Positions 16,096 through 25,105 are shown, counted from the stretch's first letter. The stretch is DNA of 47,337 nucleotides from an uncultured Alphaproteobacteria bacterium (GCA_902586695.1 CACIIL010000008.1:1-47337); one strand, 5' to 3'. Notes: generated by a model not told the origin, from the letters alone. Numbers and translations: made by a program.

Positions 16096-17008
16096 AAAAA
16101 TAATTTTTATGGGAACACCGAATATAGCAGCTGAGCATTTAAAAGTTTTAATTAAACACAATCTAAATATTGTTGGAGTTTTTACTCAACCACCACGAAA
16201 AAAAAATAGAGGAATGAAGATTGAACAAACCGATGTTCATCAAATTGCAATTAAAAATAATTTACAGATTTTTTTTCCTACAGTTATAGATCAAAAAACC
16301 ATAAGCAAAACTAAAAACTTAAAACCCGATTTAATTATTGTAGTAGCGTATGGTTTAATATTACCAGAAAATTTTTTAAATATACCTAAATTTGGATGTA
16401 TTAATATTCATGTATCTCTATTACCAAGGTGGAGAGGTGCAACACCTATAGAACATGCTTTATTAGCAGGAGATAAAAAAACAGGAATAAGTATAATTAA
16501 AATTTCTCCTGAGCTAGATGCTGGAGATATTATAATTCAGGAAAGTCTTATAATTGATAAAGAAATATATAGTGATGATTTAAAATTGAATCTTATAAAT
16601 CTTGGTAAAAAAACAATGATAAAAGTATTGCCAAATATATTTGAAAATAAAATTAAAGCAGAAAAGCAAGATAAAAATAAGGTTACTTATGCTTCAAAAT
16701 TTTCTACTAATGATAGAAAAATAAATTTTAATAATTCTGCTGAAACTGTTTTAAATCATATTCGTGCTCATGGTCCAAAACCTGGATCATGGTTTATCTT
16801 CAAAGGAGAAAGAATCAAAATATTAAAAGCAATAAAGGGCAATATTACAGGTAAAAAATCAACAGTATTGAATAAAGATTTTTTATTAGCTTGTAATAAA
16901 GGAAGTATAGTTCCAACTTATATTCAGCGAGAAGGAAAAAAAGCAGTATCTCTAGAAGAGTTTTTGCGAGGTTTTTCATTTTTAATTGATGATAAGTTAA
17001 ATGCCTAA
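16085..17008 (+). CDS. fmt: Methionyl-tRNA formyltransferase
   Basis: 307 residues, usual length. The N-terminal domain begins KIIFMGTPNIAAEHL and contains the folate-binding/catalytic region NIHVSLLPRWRGATPI, with the conserved ELDAGDI after it; the C-terminal domain binds the initiator tRNA. It formylates Met-tRNA for initiation. It overlaps def (11 bases) and truA (8 bases), so the three are co-translated. Confidence 0.95.
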   Translation: MKDKKIIFMGTPNIAAEHLKVLIKHNLNIVGVFTQPPRKKNRGMKIEQTDVHQIAIKNNLQIFFPTVIDQKTISKTKNLKPDLIIVVAYGLILPENFLNIPKFGCINIHVSLLPRWRGATPIEHALLAGDKKTGISIIKISPELDAGDIIIQESLIIDKEIYSDDLKLNLINLGKKTMIKVLPNIFENKIKAEKQDKNKVTYASKFSTNDRKINFNNSAETVLNHIRAHGPKPGSWFIFKGERIKILKAIKGNITGKKSTVLNKDFLLACNKGSIVPTYIQREGKKAVSLEEFLRGFSFLIDDKLNA

Positions 17009-17735
17009 CTATAAAATTACCCTTGAATATGAGGGTTCTGGTTTTGTAGGTTGGCAGCAGCAAGAAAATGGAGTTTCTATCCAAGGTGAAATTCAATATG
17101 CTCTATTTAAGTTAACAGGCAATAAGGTTATTGTTTTTGGTGCAGGTAGAACAGATGCAGGTGTTCATGCTTATGCACAAGTTGCTTCTTTTAAATTGGA
17201 GAAAAAAATTGAAACTGATGTGATTAGAGATGCATTAAATCAACATTTAAGACCTAATTTAATTTCTGTATTATTAGTTGAAATAGTAAATGAAGAATTT
17301 CATGCAAGATTTTCAGCAAAGAAAAGATGGTATGAATATAAAATTATCAATAGAAGATCTCCATTAACTATCAATGCAAACAGAGCTTGGTGTGTTTATA
17401 AAAAATTAAACTTTGAAAAAATGAAAATCGAATCTTCTTTTTATATCGGCAAACATGATTTAAATGCATTTCGCTCTTCACACTGTCAATCAAAAAGTAG
17501 CATAAAAACAATTAATAGCTTTGATATTACTAAAGAAAGTGAAAATATTATTATAACTGTATCAGCCAAATCTTTTCTTCATTCTCAAGTTAGAATAATG
17601 GTAGGAACATTAGTTGATATTGGAAAAGGAAATCTTGATAGATCTATTAAAGAAATTATTAATTCAAAAAAAAGAGAATTTGCTGGTCAAACTGCGCCAG
17701 CTAAAGGTTTATATTTAAAAAACATTGAATATTAG
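17001..17735 (+). CDS. truA: tRNA pseudouridine(38-40) synthase
   Basis: 244 residues. The catalytic aspartate lies in GAGRTDAGVHA, and FHARFSAKKRWYEYKI and SFLHSQVRIMVGTLVDIGKG are family landmarks. It isomerises uridines 38-40 in the anticodon stem-loop of many tRNAs. Its stop codon interlocks by 4 bases (TTAG) with that of the convergent CIA30 gene, leaving no room for a terminator between them. Confidence 0.95.
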   Translation: MPNYKITLEYEGSGFVGWQQQENGVSIQGEIQYALFKLTGNKVIVFGAGRTDAGVHAYAQVASFKLEKKIETDVIRDALNQHLRPNLISVLLVEIVNEEFHARFSAKKRWYEYKIINRRSPLTINANRAWCVYKKLNFEKMKIESSFYIGKHDLNAFRSSHCQSKSSIKTINSFDITKESENIIITVSAKSFLHSQVRIMVGTLVDIGKGNLDRSIKEIINSKKREFAGQTAPAKGLYLKNIEY

Positions 17736-18298
17736 TAAAAGCCTATTTCTGATAAGCAAATATCTGCATAAAAATCATTAAATCCTGCAACGAGTCCAAT
17801 AGTTGTAATTTGTTGCTCTGATAAATTTTTGGGTTGATAAAAACTGGATCTTTTAAATTCATTGAAGGGAGCTTTTATTTCAATCCAATTTTCTTCTAAG
17901 TAAAATGAATAACTATAATACTGCCAGGGAGCCATTCCAAGAGGTGTTCTAACATGAACAGAATAATTTTGATTATTTCCTTTCACTTTTAAATATATAC
18001 CTTCATAATTATTAGCATCAATATTTGGATTAAGATTTGTTCTAATTTGAATAAACCCACCATTATTTTCAGTAGTTACTTTACCTGTCATTTTATAGCA
18101 TGGCATATCATTATCTGAAGTTACGATAGCTGTACCTTGTGATAAACCACCCATGACTCCATCAGTAAAAAAAGACCAATATTGTGACTGAGTTGTTTTT
18201 CCAGGATTTTCTAAATTATCAATTATAAGTTTTAATGACATTGATTTACTTGATCCAAAAATAAAAAATAAAAATATTAAAAAGTAAAATAATTTCAA
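17732..18298 (-). CDS. CIA30-family protein, exported
   Basis: 188 residues with a signal peptide (hydrophobic residues 3-16). The body matches the CIA30 (complex I intermediate-associated protein 30) family: WSFFTDGVMGGLSQG, NGGFIQIRT, then YEGIYLKVKGNNQNYSVHVRT. In mitochondria CIA30 helps assemble complex I; the bacterial relatives are mostly uncharacterised, carbohydrate-binding-like beta-sandwiches. The signal peptide suggests periplasmic location, so a direct complex I role is uncertain. It overlaps the DUF1289 gene by 4 bases. Confidence 0.82.
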   Translation of the reverse strand: MKLFYFLIFLFFIFGSSKSMSLKLIIDNLENPGKTTQSQYWSFFTDGVMGGLSQGTAIVTSDNDMPCYKMTGKVTTENNGGFIQIRTNLNPNIDANNYEGIYLKVKGNNQNYSVHVRTPLGMAPWQYYSYSFYLEENWIEIKAPFNEFKRSSFYQPKNLSEQQITTIGLVAGFNDFYADICLSEIGFY

Positions 18299-18573
18299 TT
18301 TTTTTTAGACTCTAATAATTTTTTCTTAATAAGTGATATGCCAAATTCTTTTTTTGATTTGTATGATGCATTAAATGCATCTAGCTGCCATCCATTAAGT
18401 CGTTTTTTTAGTTCTTCAATATTTTCTAATTTCCATTGATTGGTAGTATTTTCATCTTTCCATACTTTTTTTTCTTCATCAGTTCTACCACAACCATAAC
18501 AAAATCCACTAATAGGATCTGTTTTACACACACTAAGGCAAGGAGATATAATATTTTCTTCAGTCATATGCAT
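18295..18573 (-). CDS. DUF1289-family small cysteine-motif protein
   Basis: 92 residues. The conserved core is SPCLSVCKTDPISGFCYGCG, four cysteines spaced as in DUF1289 (a likely metal site), followed by W-K-E...W. These small proteins are common in proteobacteria; no function is established. Two starts are possible (ATG at 18573 or at 18567). It overlaps the downstream CIA30 gene by 4 bases, so the two are one operon. Confidence 0.85.
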   Translation of the reverse strand: MHMTEENIISPCLSVCKTDPISGFCYGCGRTDEEKKVWKDENTTNQWKLENIEELKKRLNGWQLDAFNASYKSKKEFGISLIKKKLLESKKN

Positions 18574-18618
18574 TTAGATATATTTTTTTTCGATCATTTC
18601 AAATAAAATACAACAAAC

Positions 18619-19584
18619 ATGTCAAAATTTAATTATTTAAATATTCAAGAAGCATATGAAAATATTAAGCACAAGCTTATTAAAACACCATTAATAACAA
18701 ATGATTACATTAATAAAATATTAAATTCTAAAGTTTATTTTAAATTAGAGAATTTACAAGTAACTGGTTCATTCAAACTTAGGGGAGCAACAAATAAAAT
18801 AAATAAATTGTCTAAAAAACAAAAATTAGCAGGTGTTGTTGCTTATTCATCAGGTAATCATGCTCAAGCTGTAGGATATGCATCTATGCAAGAAAATATA
18901 AGTGCAAAAATAATAATGCCAAAAAATGCACCAAAAATAAAAATTGATAATACGCGTAAATATAAAGCGGAAGTAATTCTTTATGATCCAGAAAAAGAAA
19001 TTAGAGAGGAAATTGGTAAAAAAATTGCAAGAAATGAAAATAGAACAATTATTAAACCTTATGATGATCATGATATTATTGCTGGACAAGGAACTGTTGC
19101 ATATGAAATTTCAAAAGAACTAGAAAATCACTCAATTATTCCTGATATTTATTTATGTTGTTGTGGTGGAGGAGGACTTATTGCAGGAACTTCAACATAT
19201 TTAAAATACAGATATCCAAATATACAATCTTTTGCTGTAGAGCCATTTGGTTTTGATGATACAAAACAATCACTAGATAATAAAAAAATTATTGCTAATA
19301 AACCTGGAAAAAGTTCAATTTGTGATGCGCTTTTTGCTCAACAGCCAGGAGAATTAACTTTTCCAATAAATTTAGAAAATCTTAAAGGTGGTTTTGTAGT
19401 AAGTGATAAAGAGGTTAAAAATTCTATTAAAGTATTGGCTGAACATTTAAAAATTATTGTAGAACCTGGGGGTGCTGTAGCTGCAACAGCAGCCCTAACA
19501 AATAAAATTAACCTAAAGAATAAAACTGTTATTGTGATGATTTCTGGAGGAAATATTGATTTTGATATGTTTGTTAATTTATGA
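18619..19584 (+). CDS. PLP-dependent threonine/serine dehydratase (or serine racemase-like)
   Basis: 321 residues, fold type II. The PLP-lysine is Lys53 in GSFKLRGA, and the phosphate-binding glycine loop CCGGGGLIAG is near residue 180. It lacks the C-terminal ACT-like regulatory domains of biosynthetic IlvA (about 500 residues), so it resembles catabolic threonine dehydratase or serine racemase. It would release ammonia and 2-oxobutanoate or pyruvate. It overlaps the aminopeptidase P gene by 4 bases. Whether it supplies isoleucine synthesis is open. Confidence 0.88.
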   Translation: MSKFNYLNIQEAYENIKHKLIKTPLITNDYINKILNSKVYFKLENLQVTGSFKLRGATNKINKLSKKQKLAGVVAYSSGNHAQAVGYASMQENISAKIIMPKNAPKIKIDNTRKYKAEVILYDPEKEIREEIGKKIARNENRTIIKPYDDHDIIAGQGTVAYEISKELENHSIIPDIYLCCCGGGGLIAGTSTYLKYRYPNIQSFAVEPFGFDDTKQSLDNKKIIANKPGKSSICDALFAQQPGELTFPINLENLKGGFVVSDKEVKNSIKVLAEHLKIIVEPGGAVAATAALTNKINLKNKTVIVMISGGNIDFDMFVNL

Positions 19585-21344
19585 AAAAAAATATAAAAAT
19601 AGCTAAAATTCAAAAACAATTAAAAGAAAAAAAAATTGATTGTTTAATAATTAATAGAACAGATGAATTTTTAAATGAATATATATCCCCAGATTCTGAA
19701 AGATTATATTGGGCTACTGATTTCTCCGGTTCAGCAGGTAAAGCAATTATTCATCAAGAAAAATCTTATTTATTCGTAGATGGCAGATATACTTTTCAAG
19801 CAAAAGAACAGGTAGATGAAATGGTAGTTACACTACTTCATCTTAATGAATTTTCATCTGAATTAAGTAAAAACTTTATTAAAGAAAATTGTATAGCATT
19901 GGATCCAAAACTTCATTCTATAGAAGAAATTAAAAAAATTATTGATTTAACAAATAAAAATGAAACGAAATTATATTTTACAGAATCGAACTTAATTGAT
20001 GAATTGTGGGAGCATAAACCTAACAGAGAATATGGTACTATTTTTGATCATTCTAATAATTATGCAGGAATTGATTCATTAAAAAAAATACACGCTTTTA
20101 TTAAAACTCTAAAAAAAAATAATTTAGATACATATTTTTTATCCAGCTTAGATTCAATAGCATGGTTATTAAATTTAAGAGGATATGATATTTTGTATAC
20201 ACCTGTAGCTTTTGCCTATTTATTAATTTCAGTTGATAGTAAACCAGTTTTATATTTATCTATTAATAAATTAGATGAAGATTTAAAATTGAGACTTGCA
20301 AATTTTTTAATTATAAAACCTATTGAGGAAATAGATAGTATTTTTGATAATTTGCAAAACAGTTTAAAAATTGGTTTTGATTTTAAAAATACATCATATT
20401 ATTTTTATAATTTAGCTTTGCAAAATAATCATCAAGGTGTTTCTTTAGAAAATCCATGTTTATTACCTAAAGCAACAAAGAATCTTATTGAACTTGAAGG
20501 CTCAAAAAGAGCACATATTAGAGATGGTGTTAGTATTACAAAATTTTTGTACTGGTTAAAAAACCATAAAAATATTGAAAAAGAAACTGAGATATCAGTA
20601 GCTAAAAAATTATTAGATTTTAGAAAAAGTAATGAATTATTTCACTCCGTTTCTTTTGATTCAATATCAGCTATTGGAAAAAATGCTGCTCTACCTCATT
20701 ACAGGGCAGATATTAACAATCCTATAAAAATGAAAAAAAATTCTATCTATTTATCAGATTCAGGAGGACAATATCTTGATGGTACTACAGATATAACTCG
20801 TACAATAATTTTAGGGAATCCAACTCATGAACAAAGAGATAGATTTACGCGTGTATTAAAAGGACATATAAGGCTCTCTTCACATGTATTTGCTAAAGGC
20901 ACAAAAGGAACTGATATAGATTATTTAGCTAGAGAGAGCTTACAAGAAATTGGATGTGATTATGATCACGGAACAGGTCATGGAATTGGAAGCTTTCTAA
21001 GTGTTCATGAGGCTCCTCAACGTATTTCTAAAAAAACTATGTTTCCTAGTGTTGAATTATTAGGTGGGATGATTCTTTCCAATGAGCCAGGTTATTATAA
21101 AGAAGGTGAATATGGTATTCGTATTGAAAATATAATTATTGTTCAAGAAGAGAGCAAGGATTTATTTAAATTTGAAAATATTTCCTGGGCACCAATTGAT
21201 AGAGATCTTATAAATACTGAAATACTTAGTAAGGATGAACTAGAATGGATAAATGTATATCATCAATCAGTTTTTGATAAATTATCTGAGTTTCTTAACA
21301 TAAAGGAGAAAGTCTGGTTACAAAAAGTAACTATGCCCCTCTAA
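19581..21344 (+). CDS. Xaa-Pro aminopeptidase (aminopeptidase P, M24B family)
   Basis: 587 residues, the long three-domain form. Two creatinase-like N-terminal domains (about 1-300) precede the pita-bread catalytic domain with metal ligands in DSGGQYLDGTTDITRT (two Asp), HGTGHGIG (His), NEPGYY (Glu) and GIRIEN (Glu). It removes an N-terminal residue preceding proline from peptides in the cytoplasm. With the yej importer in the same region, it could help process imported peptides (inference). It overlaps the upstream dehydratase gene by 4 bases. Confidence 0.92.
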   Translation: MKKNIKIAKIQKQLKEKKIDCLIINRTDEFLNEYISPDSERLYWATDFSGSAGKAIIHQEKSYLFVDGRYTFQAKEQVDEMVVTLLHLNEFSSELSKNFIKENCIALDPKLHSIEEIKKIIDLTNKNETKLYFTESNLIDELWEHKPNREYGTIFDHSNNYAGIDSLKKIHAFIKTLKKNNLDTYFLSSLDSIAWLLNLRGYDILYTPVAFAYLLISVDSKPVLYLSINKLDEDLKLRLANFLIIKPIEEIDSIFDNLQNSLKIGFDFKNTSYYFYNLALQNNHQGVSLENPCLLPKATKNLIELEGSKRAHIRDGVSITKFLYWLKNHKNIEKETEISVAKKLLDFRKSNELFHSVSFDSISAIGKNAALPHYRADINNPIKMKKNSIYLSDSGGQYLDGTTDITRTIILGNPTHEQRDRFTRVLKGHIRLSSHVFAKGTKGTDIDYLARESLQEIGCDYDHGTGHGIGSFLSVHEAPQRISKKTMFPSVELLGGMILSNEPGYYKEGEYGIRIENIIIVQEESKDLFKFENISWAPIDRDLINTEILSKDELEWINVYHQSVFDKLSEFLNIKEKVWLQKVTMPL

Positions 21345-21356
21345 TTCAGTTAAGAA

Positions 21357-21518
21357 TTATATGTAAAATCGATTGTATTTACCTTTTTGCTCTAACTCAC
21401 GTATTCTCTGCTCTAAATCGTAAGTATTTGAAGATTGAGATAAGTATTTTTCAATTTTTTTCCTATCATTCTCAAAAGTAGATGATTTAAAAAAATTATT
21501 AAGCAGCTTTTTTATCAC
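21357..21518 (-). CDS. Small DUF3563-like protein (53 aa, GTG start)
   Basis: Reading the reverse strand from GTG at 21518 gives 53 residues: MIKKLLNNFFKSS, then a charged stretch and KYLSQSSNTYDLEQRIRELE. The pattern of an aromatic-Leu-x-Gln followed by DLExRxRELE resembles DUF3563 (YhjA-like small proteins). An AAGGA ribosome binding site lies upstream of the GTG, inside the preceding small ORF, which it overlaps by 20 bases. The stop is 12 bases from the convergent aminopeptidase stop. The family match is by eye; function unknown. Confidence 0.6.
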   Translation of the reverse strand: MIKKLLNNFFKSSTFENDRKKIEKYLSQSSNTYDLEQRIRELEQKGKYNRFYI

Positions 21519-21681
21519 TTTTATTTTCCTTTTTATATAAATATTCTGTTAATGCTGATTGCCAATCTTTTCCGTATTCAGTTCTGAAATATCTGACTAG
21601 GTGTGGATCAACATTATCAAAGCCTAAATCATTTACAGCTTTATAAGTTGTGTTTAAAATTTTAATTAAGTTTTTTATCAT
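21499..21681 (-). CDS. Small conserved-looking hypothetical protein (60 aa)
   Basis: 60 residues, with ATG at 21681 preceded by an AAAGGA ribosome binding site. It contains an amphipathic helix (MIKNLIKILNTTYKAV), an aromatic/acidic core (DPHLVRYFRTEYGKDWQSAL) and a Lys-rich tail. No family is recognised. The good Shine-Dalgarno sequence, overlap with the DUF3563-like ORF and dyad sequences upstream support a real two-gene unit. Confidence 0.6.
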   Translation of the reverse strand: MIKNLIKILNTTYKAVNDLGFDNVDPHLVRYFRTEYGKDWQSALTEYLYKKENKSDKKAA

Positions 21682-21711
21682 TTTATTCCTTTCAATTTAT
21701 ATATAAGTATA

Positions 21712-21727
21712 TTGATATGCAAATCAA
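21712..21727. promoter_or_regulatory. Short inverted repeat upstream of the small-ORF pair
   Basis: TTGAT and ATCAA are separated by ATGCAA, making a 16-base dyad 31 bases upstream of the 60-aa gene. It may be an operator; such short A+T-rich dyads also arise by chance. Confidence 0.25.
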
Positions 21728-21743
21728 ACAAGTTAAATACATA

Positions 21744-21770
21744 TAATATATGCAATAAATGCATATATTA
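21744..21770. promoter_or_regulatory. Perfect 11-bp inverted repeat in divergent intergenic region
   Basis: TAATATATGCA at 21744-21754 and its exact complement TGCATATATTA at 21760-21770 flank a 5-base spacer. It sits in the 202-base gap between the minus-strand small ORFs and the plus-strand glycosyltransferase. Both it and the nearby dyad at 21712 are centred on TGCA. It is a candidate operator for divergent control, not a terminator, since no T-run follows in a fitting place. Confidence 0.35.
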
Positions 21771-21855
21771 ATTTATAAAATATTTAGGAAAAAAAAGAAT
21801 GTATACAAAATTTTTAAAAAAACATATTCTTGTTAAATTAAACATACACTTCACG

Positions 21856-21861
21856 TATAAT
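21856..21861 (+). promoter_or_regulatory. -10 box of the glycosyltransferase gene
   Basis: A consensus TATAAT lies 22 bases before the ATG of the glycosyltransferase gene, leaving a leader of about 16 bases. The -35 region is weak (TTAAAT at 21833-21838 with a 17-base spacer, or TTGTTA at 21830 with a 20-base spacer). Confidence 0.45.
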
Positions 21862-21883
21862 TCAAGATAGGTATATACCAAAT

Positions 21884-22999
21884 ATGATTATTATTTTAAC
21901 CCAATGTTTTCCTCCAAGAATAGGTGGTATAGAAAATTTAATTGAAAATTTATCTTTAGAACTAAGTAAGTATCATAATGTTTTAGTTTTAGCAGATCAA
22001 AATAATAATATGTTAGATAAATTATATGATGATAAGTTAAAAAATAAGTTAAAAATAAAAAGAATAAGTGGCATTAAATTTTTGCGCAAAAGAAGAAAAT
22101 TAAAAGAATTAAAAAAAATTATAAACAAAAATAAAGTTTTATGTGTAATTGGAGATAGTTGGAAAAGCTTTGAATCAACTATAAATTTTATAAATTTTTC
22201 TTCTGTTAGCTCTATATGTCTTGCACATGGGAATGAATTAATAGTCAAAAGTCAACGTCATAGATCACGTATTATTTCAGTTATGAATAAAATTTCTCAT
22301 ATTGTTTGTAATTCAAATTTCACAATAAATTTAGTAAAACAAATAGGTATAGCGAATGAAGAAATAAGTTCTATTTACCCCGGTGCCCAGAATAATATTA
22401 ATTTAAATGAAGAAATTATTGAAAATCTAAATGGTAAACCAATTTTAGTTACATTAGCAAGATTAGAAAAAAGAAAAGGTCATAAATTTGTATTGTCAGC
22501 AATAGCAAAATTAAAAAATAAATATCCAAATATCCAATATGTAATTGCTGGCTCAGGAAATGAATTAAAAAAATTAAAAAAACTAGTTATAGACTTAGAT
22601 ATTGTAAAAAATGTAATTTTTCTCGGTAATATTAATAATAGTCAAAAAAATTATTTATTTAAAAAAACAAACTTAATGGTAATGCCCACAACAGATGAGT
22701 CAAATGAGAGATCTGTTGAAGGTTTCGGTATATCATATTTAGAAGCAGCATTTTATGGCATACCCTCTATTGCATCAAATGTTGGGGGTACTCCAGAAGC
22801 AGTGCTGCACAATAATACTGGGATAATAATTTCTAATGTATATGAATTAGATAGCGTTTTAAAAAATATTTTATCAGATAATAATAATTTAAAAAAACTT
22901 GGTGAAAATGCAAAGATAAGAGCCGAGAAAAATTTTGTTTGGAGTCATATAATTAAGAAATATATTAAGATAATAAATAAATTTGATAAAAAAAATTAA
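21884..22999 (+). CDS. Glycosyltransferase family 4 protein
   Basis: 371 residues with the GT-B fold. N-terminal TQCFPPRIGGIENLI (glycine-rich acceptor-side loop), C-terminal domain beginning near PILVTLARLEKRKGH, and the nucleotide-sugar EX7E-type motif in VEGFGISYLEAAFYGIPSIASN followed by GGTPEAV. It is a cytoplasmic, membrane-associated type that transfers a sugar to lipid or polysaccharide; donor and acceptor cannot be told. Its last base overlaps the next gene (TAATG), so the two are translated together. Confidence 0.88.
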   Translation: MIIILTQCFPPRIGGIENLIENLSLELSKYHNVLVLADQNNNMLDKLYDDKLKNKLKIKRISGIKFLRKRRKLKELKKIINKNKVLCVIGDSWKSFESTINFINFSSVSSICLAHGNELIVKSQRHRSRIISVMNKISHIVCNSNFTINLVKQIGIANEEISSIYPGAQNNINLNEEIIENLNGKPILVTLARLEKRKGHKFVLSAIAKLKNKYPNIQYVIAGSGNELKKLKKLVIDLDIVKNVIFLGNINNSQKNYLFKKTNLMVMPTTDESNERSVEGFGISYLEAAFYGIPSIASNVGGTPEAVLHNNTGIIISNVYELDSVLKNILSDNNNLKKLGENAKIRAEKNFVWSHIIKKYIKIINKFDKKN

Positions 23000-23928
23000 T
23001 GAATATTTATTTTTATGCTACCTTTTCAAACCAAGATGAATTTCTTGCATCAGTAAAGAAAAAATTTAAATCTCATAAAATTTTCACTAAAAATGACAAT
23101 ATTAAGCTTGATATAATTGATGTTGCTTTAGTTTGGAAATTGCCAAATAAAATTTTAAAAAAATTAACTAACCTAAAAATTATCTTTTCTTTAGGGGCGG
23201 GAGTAGATCATATATTAAACCTACCAAGCTACCAGAAAATACCAATTATCAGAATAAAAGATCCAAATATGCGATCACGAATGTTTAATCATGTACTCTC
23301 TCAAATTTTAAATTATCAATTAAAGTTAAATGATTATAGGTTAGCACAAAATAAACAAAAATGGCTGGATGAAAAATATACATTACTTAATAAAGACCTA
23401 ACTATAGGAGTGCTAGGTCTAGGATATATTGGTAGTTTTGTAGCAAAAAAATTACAGTCTCTTGATTACAAAGTAATTGGTTATAAAAATTCAAGAAATA
23501 AATCTAAAATGTTATTTCCTGTCTATTATAAAAATTCAATTAGTACTTTTTTGCGTTCATCAGATATTATTGTATCAATTCTTCCTGCTACACCCAATAC
23601 AAAAAATATTATAAATACATCTTTTTTAAATCAACTAAAAAAAAATTGTTTATTAATTAATATTGGAAGAGGTTCATCTCTTAATGAAGATGATTTAATA
23701 AAACATTTAAAGAAAAATAAAAATTTTTTTGCTTCTCTTGATGTTTTTATCAAAGAGCCATTGCTTAAAAAACATCAATTTTGGAAAAATCCAAATGTTA
23801 CAGTAACACCTCATATAGCAGCAGTAACAGATGTTGATTCTTCCATCGATTATATTTTCACAAAATTTGAATACTTTAGAAAAAAAAGAAAAATTAAAAG
23901 TGATGTTTTTATAAATAGAGGTTATTAA
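22999..23928 (+). CDS. GhrA-type 2-hydroxyacid dehydrogenase (glyoxylate/hydroxypyruvate reductase A)
   Basis: 309 residues, usual for GhrA. LGAGVDHIL, the NAD-binding GVLGLGYIGSFVA near residue 140, the catalytic Arg in INIGRGSSLNEDDLI, and the catalytic His in TPHIAAVT are visible. It would reduce glyoxylate or hydroxypyruvate to glycolate or glycerate. It is translationally coupled to the GT4 gene, an unusual partner. Its stop codon interlocks with that of dapE by 4 bases (TTAA). Confidence 0.87.
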   Translation: MNIYFYATFSNQDEFLASVKKKFKSHKIFTKNDNIKLDIIDVALVWKLPNKILKKLTNLKIIFSLGAGVDHILNLPSYQKIPIIRIKDPNMRSRMFNHVLSQILNYQLKLNDYRLAQNKQKWLDEKYTLLNKDLTIGVLGLGYIGSFVAKKLQSLDYKVIGYKNSRNKSKMLFPVYYKNSISTFLRSSDIIVSILPATPNTKNIINTSFLNQLKKNCLLINIGRGSSLNEDDLIKHLKKNKNFFASLDVFIKEPLLKKHQFWKNPNVTVTPHIAAVTDVDSSIDYIFTKFEYFRKKRKIKSDVFINRGY

Positions 23929-25105
23929 TTTTTAATAAAATAATTCTCTAAAATTTGATAATAAATATTTTTTAATTCCTGAAGATCATTTAAATAAATA
24001 AATTCATCAATTTTATGGAGTGTTTGATTTCTAATACCAAGCTCAATTACTTCACAATAATTTTTTATGAAGCGTGCATCTGATGTGCCTCCATCAGTTG
24101 CCAATTCAGGCTCATTATTTCTTCCAGTAGCTTGAGATATAGATTTAGCCACGATCTCACTTAATTTCCCAGGTTTATTTAAAAAGATCGACCATTGATT
24201 TCATGACTGAATTTGCAAGAAACATTCTTTTTATTAGAAAAAATTGAATTTATTTTTTCTTCTAGCCATTCAATTAGTGATTCAGCAGTATGCTGATCAT
24301 TAAAACGAATGTTTATACTTGCTTTGGCATATTCAGGAATTACATTACTTGCGGGATTACCGACATCTATTGTTGGGATCTGAATAGATGTTGGTAAAAA
24401 AAATTCACTACCTTCATCAAGTGGTGTTTTAAGAATATTTGAAATAAGTTCTGTTAAATAATGAATAGGATTTTCAGCTCTATGTCCATTTGCTGTGTGA
24501 CCCTGTATACCTTTTACAGTTAAAAAAAAATTGATAGAACCTCTTCTTCCAATTTTAATCTTATCACCAATTTGCATATTTGAAGTAGGCTCCCCAACAA
24601 TACAATGATCTATTTTTATATTATTTTCTTTAGTCCATTCCATAATTTTAGGAGTTCCGTTTATTGCTTCACCTTCTTCATCTCCAGTAATTATATAAGA
24701 AATTTTACCTACAAAGTTTTTTCCATGTTTTTTCAAAAACTGTTCTGTTGCTGAAATGAAACAAGCAATATTACTTTTCATATCTTCTGTTCCCCTTCCA
24801 TATAACTTATCTTTTTCGATGGTGGCAGAAAAAGGAGGGTATTTCCATGATCCCTCATTACCTGGAGGAACAACATCAGTATGTCCGGCAAATGCTATAT
24901 GTTTTCCATCAGAACCAATAGTTGCAAAAAGATTATCAACATCATAGGAATTTTTATCAGAAAATGGCAGGCGAGTGCATTTGAAACCTAAATGACTTAA
25001 ATGATTTTGAACAATATCTAGTGCTCCTTCATCTTTAGGAGTTATGCTTGCACACTTTACTAAAGCTTGAGTTAATAGTATTGGATTATAATTTAAATTA
25101 TCCAT
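23925..25105 (-). pseudogene. dapE: Succinyl-diaminopimelate desuccinylase, split by a one-base frameshift
   Basis: Reading from 25105, 308 residues match DapE: metal ligands His75 and Asp77 in GHTDVV, Asp108 in GRGTEDMK, and GDEEGEA with the catalytic Glu. The frame hits TAA at 24181-24179 just after INGRSF. The next frame continues exactly as DapE should (FLNKPGKLSEIVAK, then GGTSDARFI and the last His ligand in NQTLHKIDEF) to a stop at 23925. One missing base in an A5 run (24181-24185, plus strand) explains it; six would restore about 392 residues. It may be a sequencing error, a real lesion or recoding. DapE gives LL-diaminopimelate for lysine and cell wall; it overlaps dapD by one base. 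Confidence 0.85.

Noticed and set aside
23925-24152. A separate 75-aa gene starting at GTG 24152
   Set aside because: The frame is the C-terminal part of DapE and continues upstream of the GTG with DapE-like residues; it is not an independent gene.
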